Shown here one piece after another: positions 39,049-49,819 of a stretch of DNA of 60,000 nucleotides. How positions within the stretch are numbered: position 1 is the stretch's first letter; every line of letters starts with the position of its first letter. The stretch spans positions 8,811,730 through 8,871,729 of the forward strand of contig CAIIXF020000007.1 of assembly GCA_903813345.2 (NCBI GenBank), in the 5' to 3' direction. Source of the DNA: Owenia fusiformis (lineage: Eukaryota > Annelida > Polychaeta > Sabellida > Oweniidae). A program made the translations under genes and the position numbers. The notes under the pieces were generated by a model. It was not told where the DNA came from, made no database searches, and saw only the letters and a list, made by a program, of their open reading frames with translations.

Positions 39049-39198
39049 CTTGGAATTCTTTGTTTTCTAATTTTGTCCAGTACAGTATAGTCATATGACA
39101 TCAACATGACAGACCGTAGAAGATCTAAAACACTAAATTCCATCAAAAACGAATGAAATTCTGAAGGATGTCCACTAAAAACTGTATGTGCTATCTGG
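39049..39198 (-). CDS. Internal coding exon (150 nt) of an unrecognised minus-strand gene
   Basis: On the minus strand this stretch follows an excellent acceptor, a pyrimidine-rich run ending TCTATTTTCAG. It ends at a strong donor, CCAAG|GTGGGT. It is open in one frame throughout: 1 nt, 49 codons, 2 nt, so it enters and leaves in phase 2. The peptide begins QIAHTVFSGHPSEFHS, continues with FLMEFSVLDLLRSVMLMSYD, and ends in the basic DKIRKQRIPR. The mix of amphipathic helix-like and charged residues looks like real protein. I do not recognise the family. The phase-2 exit matches the phase-2 reading of the exon at 32319-32258. Real exon: fairly sure; gene identity: unknown. Confidence 0.6.
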
Positions 39199-39759
39199 CT
39201 GAAAATAGATAAAATAGACGAAAGACTATCAACAAAATCGTACTAGATCATATTTTAGAAGATTGCTTTCTTTCTTTCAACCAAAGATGGTGAACATCAT
39301 AAAACCATGAGCCTTCAAAGTACCCAACGTGGAATAAATATCAGGTATCAGGAGTCTAGCCTACTAAACAATACTATAAGTTATTGAATGATTTGAAGTG
39401 CAATACAGGATATATTCTGCTCGAGAAATTCTGTATTGGAACGATCTGGTTAAAATGTGAACATATTTATGAAATGCATGGGTCATGTTTACTTTAATTA
39501 AAATGATAGATATACAAGTTATACATGCCTTTATAAAATCATACTTGGTCTGATCAAGTACAGTGCACAAATTGAGTGCCCTTATTCAATAAATATGAGT
39601 AACTCTACTAAACTGTTTTTGAACTCCATTAGGCCTAATGAGATAAAGCCCACAAAGTAAAACACTAAAAGTCTACAGGGTACTAGGTAATATCATATTA
39701 CCATCATGGGAAAACAATAAGTTTGAAAGTCAAAATGAAATTAGAGTAATTAATTGCAG

Positions 39760-39960
39760 ACCCGAGAGATCACTTGCATTTCAAATCTGACAAGAAATGA
39801 TGAAGTTAGAACAAGCAGTGCTGACAACTTGTATGATTTAATGGATAAATATGTCAATATAAATATTGGCAATGATATGAACAAATTTAACTTAGGAAGC
39901 TGTAGATTTTCATTTGTGCCTGACGACATCCAAAAACCTTTAAGCGGCTGTTTTGGTTAA
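39760..39960 (+). CDS. Possible terminal exon, plus strand, 66 aa
   Basis: A TAATTAATTGCAG acceptor precedes 66 open codons that end in TAA. The frame begins TREITCISNLTRNDEVRTSS, includes DNLYDLMDKYVN, and ends RFSFVPDDIQKPLSGCFG. It has low leucine bias and mixed charge, as in real protein, but the acceptor tract is poor and no family is recognised. Confidence 0.22.
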   Translation, partial: TREITCISNLTRNDEVRTSSADNLYDLMDKYVNINIGNDMNKFNLGSCRFSFVPDDIQKPLSGCFG

Positions 39961-41580
39961 AGAGGCTCTATGCCATAGCACAATCAAGACCCCTCCGAGG
40001 AATCGATTGTGTTTAATTCTGGAGGTTGGTTGTTCTGTTGATTATTTCAATATTTCAGCAATAATATACCCAAAAGTTATTCTCAAGATATATTCATGGT
40101 TTGTGAGATATTATATGAGCAATAACAATAGGACATCATTGATTGTCTGGTTGAGAAGCCTATGCATGGTATAGTGCATCTTTAAAAGAGGACCACTTTT
40201 TTAATTTACCTGATTGAGTGTGTTTATAGCAGACCCACAATTTCCAGGCTGTAAATCATACTATTTATGGTGTTACATGAACTTTCTCATAGACCATTCC
40301 CCAAAAATATAGTACAAGGCATAAACATGCAAATATTACCACCTACCATTTGTTACAAACACCAACCACTGAGCAAAGACCACCAAATACCAAATGCTGA
40401 ATGCCATACACAAAAAGATTTGGGAGACTACAACAAAATGTCTTCAGCAATGATTAAATGAAAACACAGAATGAATCCTCTGATAACGGCTGATTTGAAA
40501 AACGTAGATGTTTTTGCTTCGTTCATCCAGGAGAATTGGAGAGTGATAACTCCTTTGAATGCTAATAACAAATCACAATACTAAGTTCATTAATAAACTT
40601 CTAGCCAATCTTTTTTTTCAATTAGAAGACAACAATGATGAGCAAACAACAAATCTTTTGAAAACCCTATAATAAACTTACAATTGCATACATTTTAATA
40701 AAAAAGACCTATTCATAGAGCTTTAGTATATATAATTACTTTATATGCCTGTTCACTTGCATTGGTTTTATCAAGAATAACACAGAATAGATAAACTCAT
40801 AAATATTCATTTTAGTTATTTGCGCCATTATAAGAGATTATTAGCTTATTTTTGGCTATTTCTCACTTAGTACCTCACTTTATTAAAACAATAAAAACGT
40901 TGTGATACTAAATGTCAATTTTGTCTTTATTTAAAGCATATGCAAGTGGATACTATATCTTACTCAGTATATCTGTATAGAGCAGCAAAAGCAATAAAAA
41001 GGTCCCTTGAAAATACTAGCATCCATCTATTATTTCTAATTTTTAAATCTGAAAATTATTTTTTACACATTAAAGCAAATGTAAGAATTTCAATCTAAAA
41101 AGACTTGGTATTTCAAATAGTTTGAATTTCCACAATTTTGGAACATCAAAAGTTGTAAAAGTAAAAATTCCAATTGATTCCCTGTCAATCGAGCCAAAAT
41201 GGAATTGCGTAGGCACTACGAAATATTGTTCATTATTTAGTGTCCATTGTCCTTAAACCAAACACAATGCCATTTTGTCACAATGCCATTTTTGTCACTT
41301 ATTTTGCTCCTTATAAAACCGTCTATGTGAAATTCAAGCTAATAGCCTGTTTCCAATGGTAATTTAATTCATGTTCTATTAAATCTCAAGTAACCTGTTT
41401 ACATTAATGGGAGTGATATAGTCATCTCCTGGGACTATAACATTATGATACTGGTCAACCTGGTATGAACAATTTAATTTTGCTAGAGCATTACAGGGCT
41501 TCACTATTAGTATTCTTCATGCAGGTCTTTGTCTTTGTAAATGTGATATAAGGAATGAATGCTTAAAAAGCTTAACTTAC

Positions 41581-41604
41581 CAGACAGACATTCCATACAA
41601 TAGC
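41581..41604 (-). CDS. Candidate 24-nt microexon, minus strand
   Basis: A strong acceptor (CTTTTATCTTATTGTAG) and a strong donor (TCTG|GTAAGTTAAG) enclose exactly 24 nt on the minus strand. All three frames are open and the length keeps the reading phase. It lies between the candidate exons at 43157-43040 and 39198-39049 in the same orientation, as a microexon of one gene would. A chance pairing of splice signals cannot be excluded, and it could also be untranslated. Confidence 0.35.
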
Positions 41605-42524
41605 CTACAATAAGATAAAAGTTTTATAAAATTTTATAAAATGTAGGATAAAAATAGAATCAACAAGTAAACAAATTATTTCAATTGGTGTTCTCATCAA
41701 ACTTAAAGTGTGAAGAGAAATCCAAAGATCAAAATATATTGACCAGACATACGATATAAATCAAAGCTAGAAGGGTTTATTTAGTGAAAATAATTTTTAT
41801 GGTCTTGTGTAACATTTCGATTTGTAATATTTAGTACAACTTTTTAAAATGTAGTTGCATTTATAACTTACAACAATCTAGGATTTCTAGTGTAGCATTT
41901 CTTGAGTGTTTAGAAACTCTATATTTTTTATAGATTTTTAATCATCTAAAAATAACCGTTAGCACTCCCCCCTCCCCTGTCACGATGTGGCACCTATCTG
42001 ACTTGTCCATTATTGTTAGCTATGTCTTCAAATGGTGATTACAACTTACTTGTAACACTACTAGATTGGGAAAGAAATCATGATATTGTGAATAAAGTTA
42101 AAAGAAGCATGTCTAATGTATAAAGTAGTCTATGCCGGTAATTACTTGAGCAATTGAGGACTATCAACATTTAATCCCTAAATTTGTCAATCAATTCCCT
42201 GTTAAAAATGTCAAAGAATTCATGAATATTCCAAGCCCTGTAAGATAACTCTTGGTTTAATGTTCATACATGTCTCTGGGTTTCCTGGGTTTACTTATAA
42301 AAGTTGCCTTGTTTCATTTCTTGTCATAAAATACCATACTCATGCACTTCTTTGGCATGTCTTTTAATACATGAACAACTACGATACACCAAACTATCAG
42401 GATGTGCTGAATCAATATATATCTATGCTTGATATTATTCTCAGGTTCTAATCTTTCTCTCAAAGAAAATTTAATACCAATTAAGATAAAAATAATTATT
42501 CAAATAATATCTATCTTCTGATTT

Positions 42525-42740
42525 ATGCTTCATGTTTTCATGAGGATGTTTTTTATGCTTCTTATAGTACTATTATCGTATTCATCTCAATACGGGATCC
42601 TTACATCATCCTTACAGGATACTAAAACTGAACATCCATCAAAAAGCCTTAAAGAACAGAGGGTTTGCTTACTTATATCATGCATTGGACAACATATTCC
42701 TGGACATCATATTTTTGGCTTTTTGGCAGTTGGACATTAA
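42525..42740 (+). CDS. Small ORF with signal-like N-terminus (71 aa), doubtful
   Basis: A true ATG opens MLHVFMRMFFMLLIVLLSYS, which looks like a signal peptide, followed by a hydrophilic part with a KTEHPSKSLKEQR segment and a cysteine pair near the end. It lies about 800 nt upstream of the sulfotransferase on the same strand and could be an upstream exon or a separate short secreted peptide. AT-rich sequence readily gives Phe/Leu/Met-rich chance ORFs, so confidence is low. Confidence 0.18.
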   Translation: MLHVFMRMFFMLLIVLLSYSSQYGILTSSLQDTKTEHPSKSLKEQRVCLLISCIGQHIPGHHIFGFLAVGH

Positions 42741-43039
42741 ATCAGACTGAGTAGAATTGTGGCAATGACCTAAAACTCAAAATAAGGAATAATTTGAGAA
42801 TACAGATTTGTTGTTTTCTCATGATTTTTAGATAAATTAAGTTTGACACTTAATTATTTTATAATAAGCTCTTTCATACTTATGCTTGAAATTATTGTTT
42901 TTATAATTCTTCAAACGATAATGTTTTAATTAAAATTAAATTGCAATTCATTAAATTAAAGCCCTGGTGATGACATGGTTAATTAGACAACTTTGAATTT
43001 CCAATAGCAGTAGATCATATCCTAAAAGCTGACACTCAC

Positions 43040-43157
43040 ATTTCTAATGGTGTACTGGAACCTTAGAACCTGTGTCACTAATGAATTCACCTTAAAACTT
43101 GGCTCTATTTTCCCAATATTAATACATATTGACTTCAACCATTGTAATACTGAAGTC
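43040..43157 (-). CDS. Candidate internal exon (118 nt), minus strand, unrecognised
   Basis: Bounded by acceptor TTCAGTTTCTGTTCAG and donor AAAT|GTGAGT on the minus strand. It is open for 39 codons, entering in phase 2 and leaving in phase 0. The peptide starts TSVLQWLKSICINIGKIEPS and ends QVLRFQYTIRN. The same frame stays open upstream to about 43228, so an earlier acceptor is possible (an in-frame AG lies 11 nt upstream). It has the helix-forming look of coding sequence but matches no family I know. It may belong to the same gene as 39198-39049 further along this strand; an unseen exon of phase 0 to 2 would be required between them. Confidence 0.4.
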
Positions 43158-43535
43158 CTGAACAGAAACTGAATAATATCGAGATCTGGAACTAATTCAG
43201 ATACCAATATATCATTATTGTGTGCTTTCCAATAAATAGATTAGATAAATATCTAATACCTATCAATGCACTTTTTTGCATGGCATGAACAACTGATTGT
43301 GTCAGCTTTAATTAAACAATCAATGGTCAATTAGTGAAATTTATAAAATAACTGATTGCCCTGTATAATTTACAACTGAGTGTGAAAATGGGAAATCCAC
43401 AAACAATAACATTCAGAACAAAAAATTAAAAACTGTAAACTTTTTTTCAATTCTTGAAGAGACATTTAGGAATTATTGGAAATAATACTAATTACTGTAA
43501 TTAATAACAAAGTGATGAGTAACTAATTTATCATT

Positions 43536-44780
43536 ATGAAGCTCACATCTACCAATCTTCCATTGTTGGTAGTTATGGTGACATTTTGTTTGTTGGCAAC
43601 ATTTTACTACAGCCGAAAAACAATGAAAATCAAAATGACAAATATAACAGAAATAACGTCTGGATCTGCAAGCGAATCACATGTAAATACAGATCTCAAT
43701 CAAGCCTATCCTATTGATAACAATGACAATAAAATATTGAAATCTTCTAAACCAGAAAATACATTGTCAAGTACAAAACATCTCACAGACCAAAAAATGC
43801 AAACATCAGTACATGTACAAAGTGATGAAAATTCAGTAGAGAGAGATGACACAACAGAGTATAATGAAGACAATATGGATTTCAATGATGAATCATACGC
43901 TGATAGTAACACTGATGACCTGGACCCAACCAGTGACTTAATAGCCAATAATACGAGTCCACATGACCCCTGTTTACCATGTAAGTCGGTACATATTCAA
44001 GGAATAATAGCTGGAGTAAAGAAAGGTGGAACAGCCACAGTAACAAGTATGTTGAACAAAGGATCCCCACATCTGTGTGTGAGCCAGTCCCCATACTTCA
44101 TATATGGCAATGGTAACCAGGAAGAACTGGAGAGGAAAACATATGAGAAGTGTGACAGGGACTTAAGCAAAGTTATACTTCATAGGGAAACTGGGTGCTA
44201 CTCCAATAAAAAATGTGCAGAGAGAATTTATAACTATGACAGACATATGAAGTTGATTTTTCTCATAAGAGAACCTGTTGAGAGACTGGTGAGTGAATAC
44301 CTGCAGTACTTTGCAATACGGATAAAATACAATGAAAAGAATCCAAATACAAAATTACCTTGCCCAGACTTTTATCAATGGCTTAAAAATAACAGAACTG
44401 CAGCGGCAGCAATTGCATCAAGTCGTTATGTTGAACATTTTCGAAGATGGCTGAAATTGTTCCCTATTGAACAAATCCATTTGGTTGATTCAAAGGAATT
44501 AACTGAAACGCCTTGGAAGGCATTTAAGAAAATAGAAACATTTCTGAAAGTGCCATTTTATTATACTGAAGACAGATTTGTGGCCCATAAACAGAAGTTA
44601 AGAAATGGTACTTTTTATTGTTTAAAGCCTATAGTGGGAAGAGTGAAATGTATGGGAGGAACGAAGGGGCGAACACATCCAAAACTTAATCCTAAAACTG
44701 TTAAGACTCTACATGACTATTTCAGACCTTACAATGAAGCATTTTTCAAACTTGTAAATCAAACATTTGACTGGCCTTAG
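43536..44780 (+). CDS. Heparan sulfate glucosamine 3-O-sulfotransferase-like protein, intronless, 414 aa
   Basis: Family role: a Golgi type II membrane enzyme that moves sulfate from PAPS to the 3-OH of glucosamine in heparan sulfate. Seen here: a short cytosolic tail, one membrane helix (about residues 8-26), and a long acidic Ser/Thr/Asp-rich stem to about 145. The PAPS 5'-phosphosulfate loop is GVKKGGTATVTSML (160-173). The 3'-phosphate motif is LIFLIREPVERLVSEY (240-255), with Arg245 and Ser253. Further family blocks are SRYVEHFRRWL (296-306), the cysteine pair FYCL (360-363) and KCMGGTKGRTHP (371-382), and an ending in FDWP. Possible N-glycosylation sites are N36, N138/N139, N286, N357 and N408. 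The start has A at -3 and an in-frame TAA 12 nt upstream, so the frame cannot begin earlier without a spliced 5' exon. Odd: the family's catalytic Glu (in the E-x-H-F-F block) aligns with Ser185 in QSPYFIY. Enzyme class is secure; activity and exact substrate are not. Confidence 0.93.
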   Translation: MKLTSTNLPLLVVMVTFCLLATFYYSRKTMKIKMTNITEITSGSASESHVNTDLNQAYPIDNNDNKILKSSKPENTLSSTKHLTDQKMQTSVHVQSDENSVERDDTTEYNEDNMDFNDESYADSNTDDLDPTSDLIANNTSPHDPCLPCKSVHIQGIIAGVKKGGTATVTSMLNKGSPHLCVSQSPYFIYGNGNQEELERKTYEKCDRDLSKVILHRETGCYSNKKCAERIYNYDRHMKLIFLIREPVERLVSEYLQYFAIRIKYNEKNPNTKLPCPDFYQWLKNNRTAAAAIASSRYVEHFRRWLKLFPIEQIHLVDSKELTETPWKAFKKIETFLKVPFYYTEDRFVAHKQKLRNGTFYCLKPIVGRVKCMGGTKGRTHPKLNPKTVKTLHDYFRPYNEAFFKLVNQTFDWP

Positions 44781-45079
44781 AAAGATTCAAAATCCCATCT
44801 TCATTTTCAATGCAACTATATTTTTGACAAGGATATGACCTCAGAAATACATCAAAAAGTTAATCTTTTTCACATTCCACTTGTTACAAAAAGGTTTTCA
44901 CCACTTTCCTTGCACCTCTATTTTCTACACATCTACCCCTATCCAGAAATAGGTTAAATTCATCGCCATAAACATATTTAGTCATATTTTGGTCCCATGA
45001 CCTTTCTTATACACGATTCTTAAAATCGTGCCAAATACGCCAAATTGCCATGTTTCTAAGCATATGGTCACCTCAATTG

Positions 45080-45232
45080 ATACAATGTAAAAATGTCTGA
45101 GATTGATTGACATGTGTCAGATATATGCCAATCAACGTAACTTTGGAAGACCTTTCCAATGATATATCACACTTGGTACCAAATATCTTGGTTTTGGCTG
45201 TAGAGGGGGGACGGGACTTATTTGACACCCTG
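45080..45232 (-). mobile_element. CAGGGTG-ended mariner-like element fragment
   Basis: On the minus strand, TA then CAGGGTGTCAAATAAGTCCC, continuing homologous to 5183-5340. Only one end is seen; no second terminus was found to the left. It sits between the sulfotransferase and the mariner transposase fragment. Confidence 0.5.
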
Positions 45233-45323
45233 TATTTCAAATCACATTTGAAATGACATGTCATATTATTTTATATTTCATAACTACATAATGTCCTTTT
45301 CAACATATAGTTGAATATGTCTT

Positions 45324-45542
45324 CTACTCTTTTCTTTTTTTCACGTCTTCCCATGAGAAACTGACACCCCTCAACTCCCTCTTCAGCTCACCATGAAGGT
45401 AAAAATCGCTGGGGGCCAAGTCAGGAGAGTATAGTACATGACCTAACAAATGTAAACCCAGTGCTTCAATAGTTTGTACCGTGAGAATAGAATTGTGAGA
45501 TGGTGCATTATCCCAGTGCAATGTGAAACGTTTCGTGAGCAT
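45324..45542 (-). pseudogene. Mariner-type transposase fragment (catalytic D34D part)
   Basis: The minus-strand frame contains HWDNAPSHNS and, 34 residues later, the last Asp of YSPDLAPSDF. This is the second and third catalytic aspartate spacing (D34D) of mariner transposases, which cut and paste at TA sites. The following GELKRELRG matches the family. The N-terminal two thirds, including the first Asp and DNA-binding domain, are missing: the frame is broken just upstream by a stop and a frameshift. It is a dead remnant. The nearby CAGGGTG end at 45232 points away from it and belongs to another element. Confidence 0.8.
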
Positions 45543-46042
45543 AATTCTTCCTTATTGCTGTCATCAAATGTGGTCACATGATTTCTATTCCATGGAACCT
45601 TTAAGACAATGAACAAAGCACTTGTATTGTTAAGTGTGATAAAAAACAGTGGTATTATTTCAACTCACTTGTCAAAGCATTTAAGTCATTTGGATATAAC
45701 ATTTATTCAATCTCAACTCATCAAATGAAATGTTGTACTTGTAATTTTAGTAGATCACGACAGGTACTCTAAAGCCTTTTAGGAAATAAGATTTTTAGAT
45801 ATTGCATTTTGGTGATTATTTCTATCTAATTGTCTTGAAGATTAGCAACTGAGTCAAAGCTCATTAGATCTGTTGCTTCACCTTGGGAGGAATGCTATTA
45901 AAGAGTCATTGTTTGTTAGAAGACAATGACGTGATGAATCATCTAAAAGATTTGAAATGGAATATACCAAATTATACAATTCTGACATACAAAATTGAGA
46001 TTGATTTTAGACTGTTGATTTATAAATGTCTGCAAAGTTAGG

Positions 46043-47015
46043 CAGGCGTGTAATCAGGCATACGCGAGGGTATGCAATTACATACCTCAAATGATGGAGC
46101 AGAATAAAAAATTGTGGTAAAAAATAAAAAAATAAAGCAAAATATTTTGTTTCATGATCTTTATCCTGGACTACCTCTCTTCAAGACTCCAGACAAGTAC
46201 CATTTTTCCATTCTGGTTGCATCACAAAAGTGCAATATAATACAATAGTGCCCTATTTCACAGTCTGGTATCGCTCAGAAAGCACCATTTAACCATACAA
46301 TCACACTAAGAACTTAGAGCATGCTAAGAATTTTCTGATTGTCGTCACATACTGCAAATAGAACGGATGACAACGTACTTAAGATTAGTTGGACATACTA
46401 CGAACGGAACTGTTGTATGTAGGCCTACTTCGATCCTAGGGACGTTTTTAGAAGAGTTGAATTGTCCGAAGACGTATTGAGAATGAGGTAGAACTAATTG
46501 CAAACGGGTTTAAACTGATTAAGGATGTATAAAGACTGCATATGAACAAGTTTGCAAAAATATAGCTATCACATCAAAGGAGTTGCCATTACGTTCTTAA
46601 AAACGTTGCCAAACTGGTTTTAAATGTATGCAAACATAATGAACATTCTTTAAACGAGATGACATATTAGACTAGGAATGTAATTGCCACACCCTACTAG
46701 GGACGCGTTTACGACGTTGTGCAATCAGATATCAATTGCAGAACGTGTACACAATGACATGGTGCGACCTGAACGTACTGCGAATGAGATGAACATATTG
46801 AAGACTGTTAATGAACGAAGAACCATATTTCCAAGACCACAGCCAGATTCAGGCTTTTTTATAGGACTGGATAGAACGATTGAGCACTAGTCTGGTGTGA
46901 TATGTGGGTTAGGTCTAAAATCAGAAAAACAGGGGGTGGGGCATGTCCCGAACCTCCTAGTTTTGCTAGGCTTCGGCCTTGCGTACCTGCTATCAAAATC
47001 CTGGTTACGCCGCTG
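46043..47015. mobile_element. hAT-like non-autonomous element, 973 bp
   Basis: Left CAGGCGTGTAATCAGG and right inverse CAGCGGCGTAACCAGG agree at 12 of 16 positions and match the CAG-x-GGCGTA-x-CCAGG style of hAT ends. A TTAGG sequence flanks both sides, though not as an exact 8-bp duplication. The interior has degenerate repeats around AACGTACT and GAATGAGATGAAC (46370-46810). No transposase. Confidence 0.4.
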
Positions 47016-49800
47016 TTAGGCTCAAAGAAAAATATGTTGACAAATCAGATTTTAAAGTGTGATACAAATTAAAAAAATAAAAAACATCTTCTCATGTTTC
47101 ATAGATTTCCAAAATAGTTATTTTAGCATTGGTTATCACAAAACACCTACATGTGTCATTGTTAAAATCACTAATGACACTTAATATCACATCATTATTG
47201 CTGGCCGAAAGCTGAACCTCATTGAAATAATTCTTTTGATAATTTAACACCGAGTGATCATATTTCCTTTGAGTGACTCACAGCTAAAGCAAAAATTCCA
47301 AGAGGAATGGCATGGGTGCAGCTAGAAAAATACATACCATAGCATATTTTGAAATTTAAAGCAAAAATATCATTCTTGAGACTATGAGACAGTGGGGTCA
47401 ATTTTCAGCTCATTTATTTCGAGAATAGCCAGAAAATCCAGAGGTCTTTAAGCCATGGTGAAAAACATATAATGAGCAAATCAACAGTGCGTATATAGCT
47501 ATGTGATAAAACATGTAGATGTTTTGACAAATTGGCATTTATTTTTTCCATAATAACATGTTTTCCCTAGGAAATAAACAGGGGATAGAATTGATATTTG
47601 GTAAATCCTGTATCAGCCAAAAATCCTGCATCAGATCCAATACTGTATCAGATCCCATACCAGAATTATTCCGAGGGACCTTTTCTCTTGACATTTTTAT
47701 TTTATTTTTTTTATTTGAAACCTATTAATAAAATACGATATTTTCCTTGGCCAATATCATATTTTCCCTTGGAATAAAAATCATATTGTACCTTAAATAA
47801 CCTCTATATATCTATATTTAATTGACTTTCTGATGTCGTACCAATGACATATTAAGGTCACAATACTGTCTCTATTTTTCTAAAACTGATAATAATGCAA
47901 TGAATGTTCCATAGATTAACTGATGGTTAGGGATGTAGGTGAAAGCATCTCAAGTGAGATAAATAAATTAGTCCACATATAAACATCTGCATTATTAACA
48001 GACAAAAACGAAAAGAAACTGTATATGATCGTATACATGTACTTGAAACGCCTGAAGGAAATCAATCTCTGACTTTGATACCAATTTAATCTTACTCTAT
48101 CAAGCCTATCAAATAAATTGACAACCTCTTCAAAATGTCAAATTACTGATTGCACTTTGAAATTGACAAGATGACTAATGAGAAATAATATATATCTTAT
48201 ACAGTATCAACTGATGAAACCCAAATCCAAAGGAAACAAGGAAAGGGGCATGAATATGTCACCTGATAAGTTGATAATGGTAGTTACACCTTGTAGAAAA
48301 AATATAAAAATACTAAGACTTGAATGTAAACTAGAAAAATTAATTCCATTGGCAAAAGTAATGGGTAGCAAATCTTAGTAATTGGAATTTATATTATCAT
48401 ACAAGAAATCTAAAATGTCAAAAGTTTAATGAAAAGCTTTTTTGTCTTATTGATTTGAGCAGTGGCACTGTGTCAGCCTTTTGCCCAATTCTGAAAATGA
48501 ATGCCAGGTAGATTACCTACTGCCTACGCACATACAATAATGCACAATATTTCAAAATGTGTATAATCCATCAAACAGAATTTCAGTTCAAATAAATTCC
48601 AAATTTAGATACCCTCTTCAATATAGGCATACTTCGAGATCAGGAAATCATTGCCTAATCCCACAATAGGTGGCCATTTTGAATTTTCCAAGACCCGAAT
48701 TGAGGCTTTTCAAAATAGTCTTGAAATTTTGTTGAAGGAGATCTGCATCTTAACTATTAAAGACTAACATTTTCTTCTATATGATGGCATATTTGAATTC
48801 TTTGTGTAATTTTCTATCATGCAGAGTTATTTACCTTTATTCAACTTTCAGAGATTTTCAAGTTTTCTGAATAAGGTCAGGCTATCTATGTGCTGCCATC
48901 TACTTTTTTTTTATGTATATCAGAAATAGTCTATTGTAAAAATGATACAATATTTGCAATCTACTTTAACAAAAAATCCTGTTTTTAACACCCCCCCCCA
49001 AAAAAAAACACTGTCACTGGGGGTCAGGCTGAAAAACAAGGAATAAATGAGGAATAGATATATGTTGCGAGTAAAAGATTTGTGGACTAGTATTCGAGAT
49101 ATCTTCCAGACGAGCAGAGGGATAGACCGATGGATGAACAAACTCACTATATCCCTACTGAACTTTATTGAGATTAACAATATGTATAACATATATTTGA
49201 TATTTGTGATCTACTACTCTGAAGTACTTTAATTTTGCATATCAAGTAAGTGTGCAAATTGTGTCCACACTTGCTGGAATGGTATGCAATCAAGCAGAAA
49301 TATTTTGAACCGGTAGCCGCGTATTTCAGTTGGTTTCCCCGACGGCAGAATAATTATTTTAAGAAAGACAATGCCTCAGTTGTATATCAATTTACACAAT
49401 CCATTACCTAGAAAAAAAATTAACAAGGCAATCATAGACTTCATGAAGACAATATTATCGACAGAAAACTAAAAACACCAAGAATATCCCAATATACAAC
49501 TTAATTGTTTAAATCTTTCAGAATGTTTGTATGAAAGCACATCTCCAAATAAAATAAATAATTGCACTGGATGGTTAAGTTGACCTGAAACGAAATACAA
49601 AAACTATGATAAATTTTCTTCATCAATTCAAAATGGTTTATTTCTGAGACTTAGTCAATATTACCAAACCTTATAATTAACTCTTGACTTGAGTGAGTTT
49701 ATTTTGAGGACGATTTACTTAACATTGCTGACAAATTGGGGACATAAGTTTTGAATCAATTTTTTGTTTCATCTTAAAAAGTGTACTTTAGAAGAAATAA
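47016..49800. other. Intergenic, nothing recognised
   Basis: AT-rich; the small plus-strand frame at 48178 is Lys/Ile/Asn-rich as expected by chance. Contains the C/A homopolymers at 48991. Confidence 0.45.
48991..49008. repeat. C-run followed by A-run
   Basis: Nine C then nine A; homopolymers that are liable to sequencing length error. Confidence 0.8.
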
Positions 49801-49819
49801 AGGACCCAGGGACACGGTC

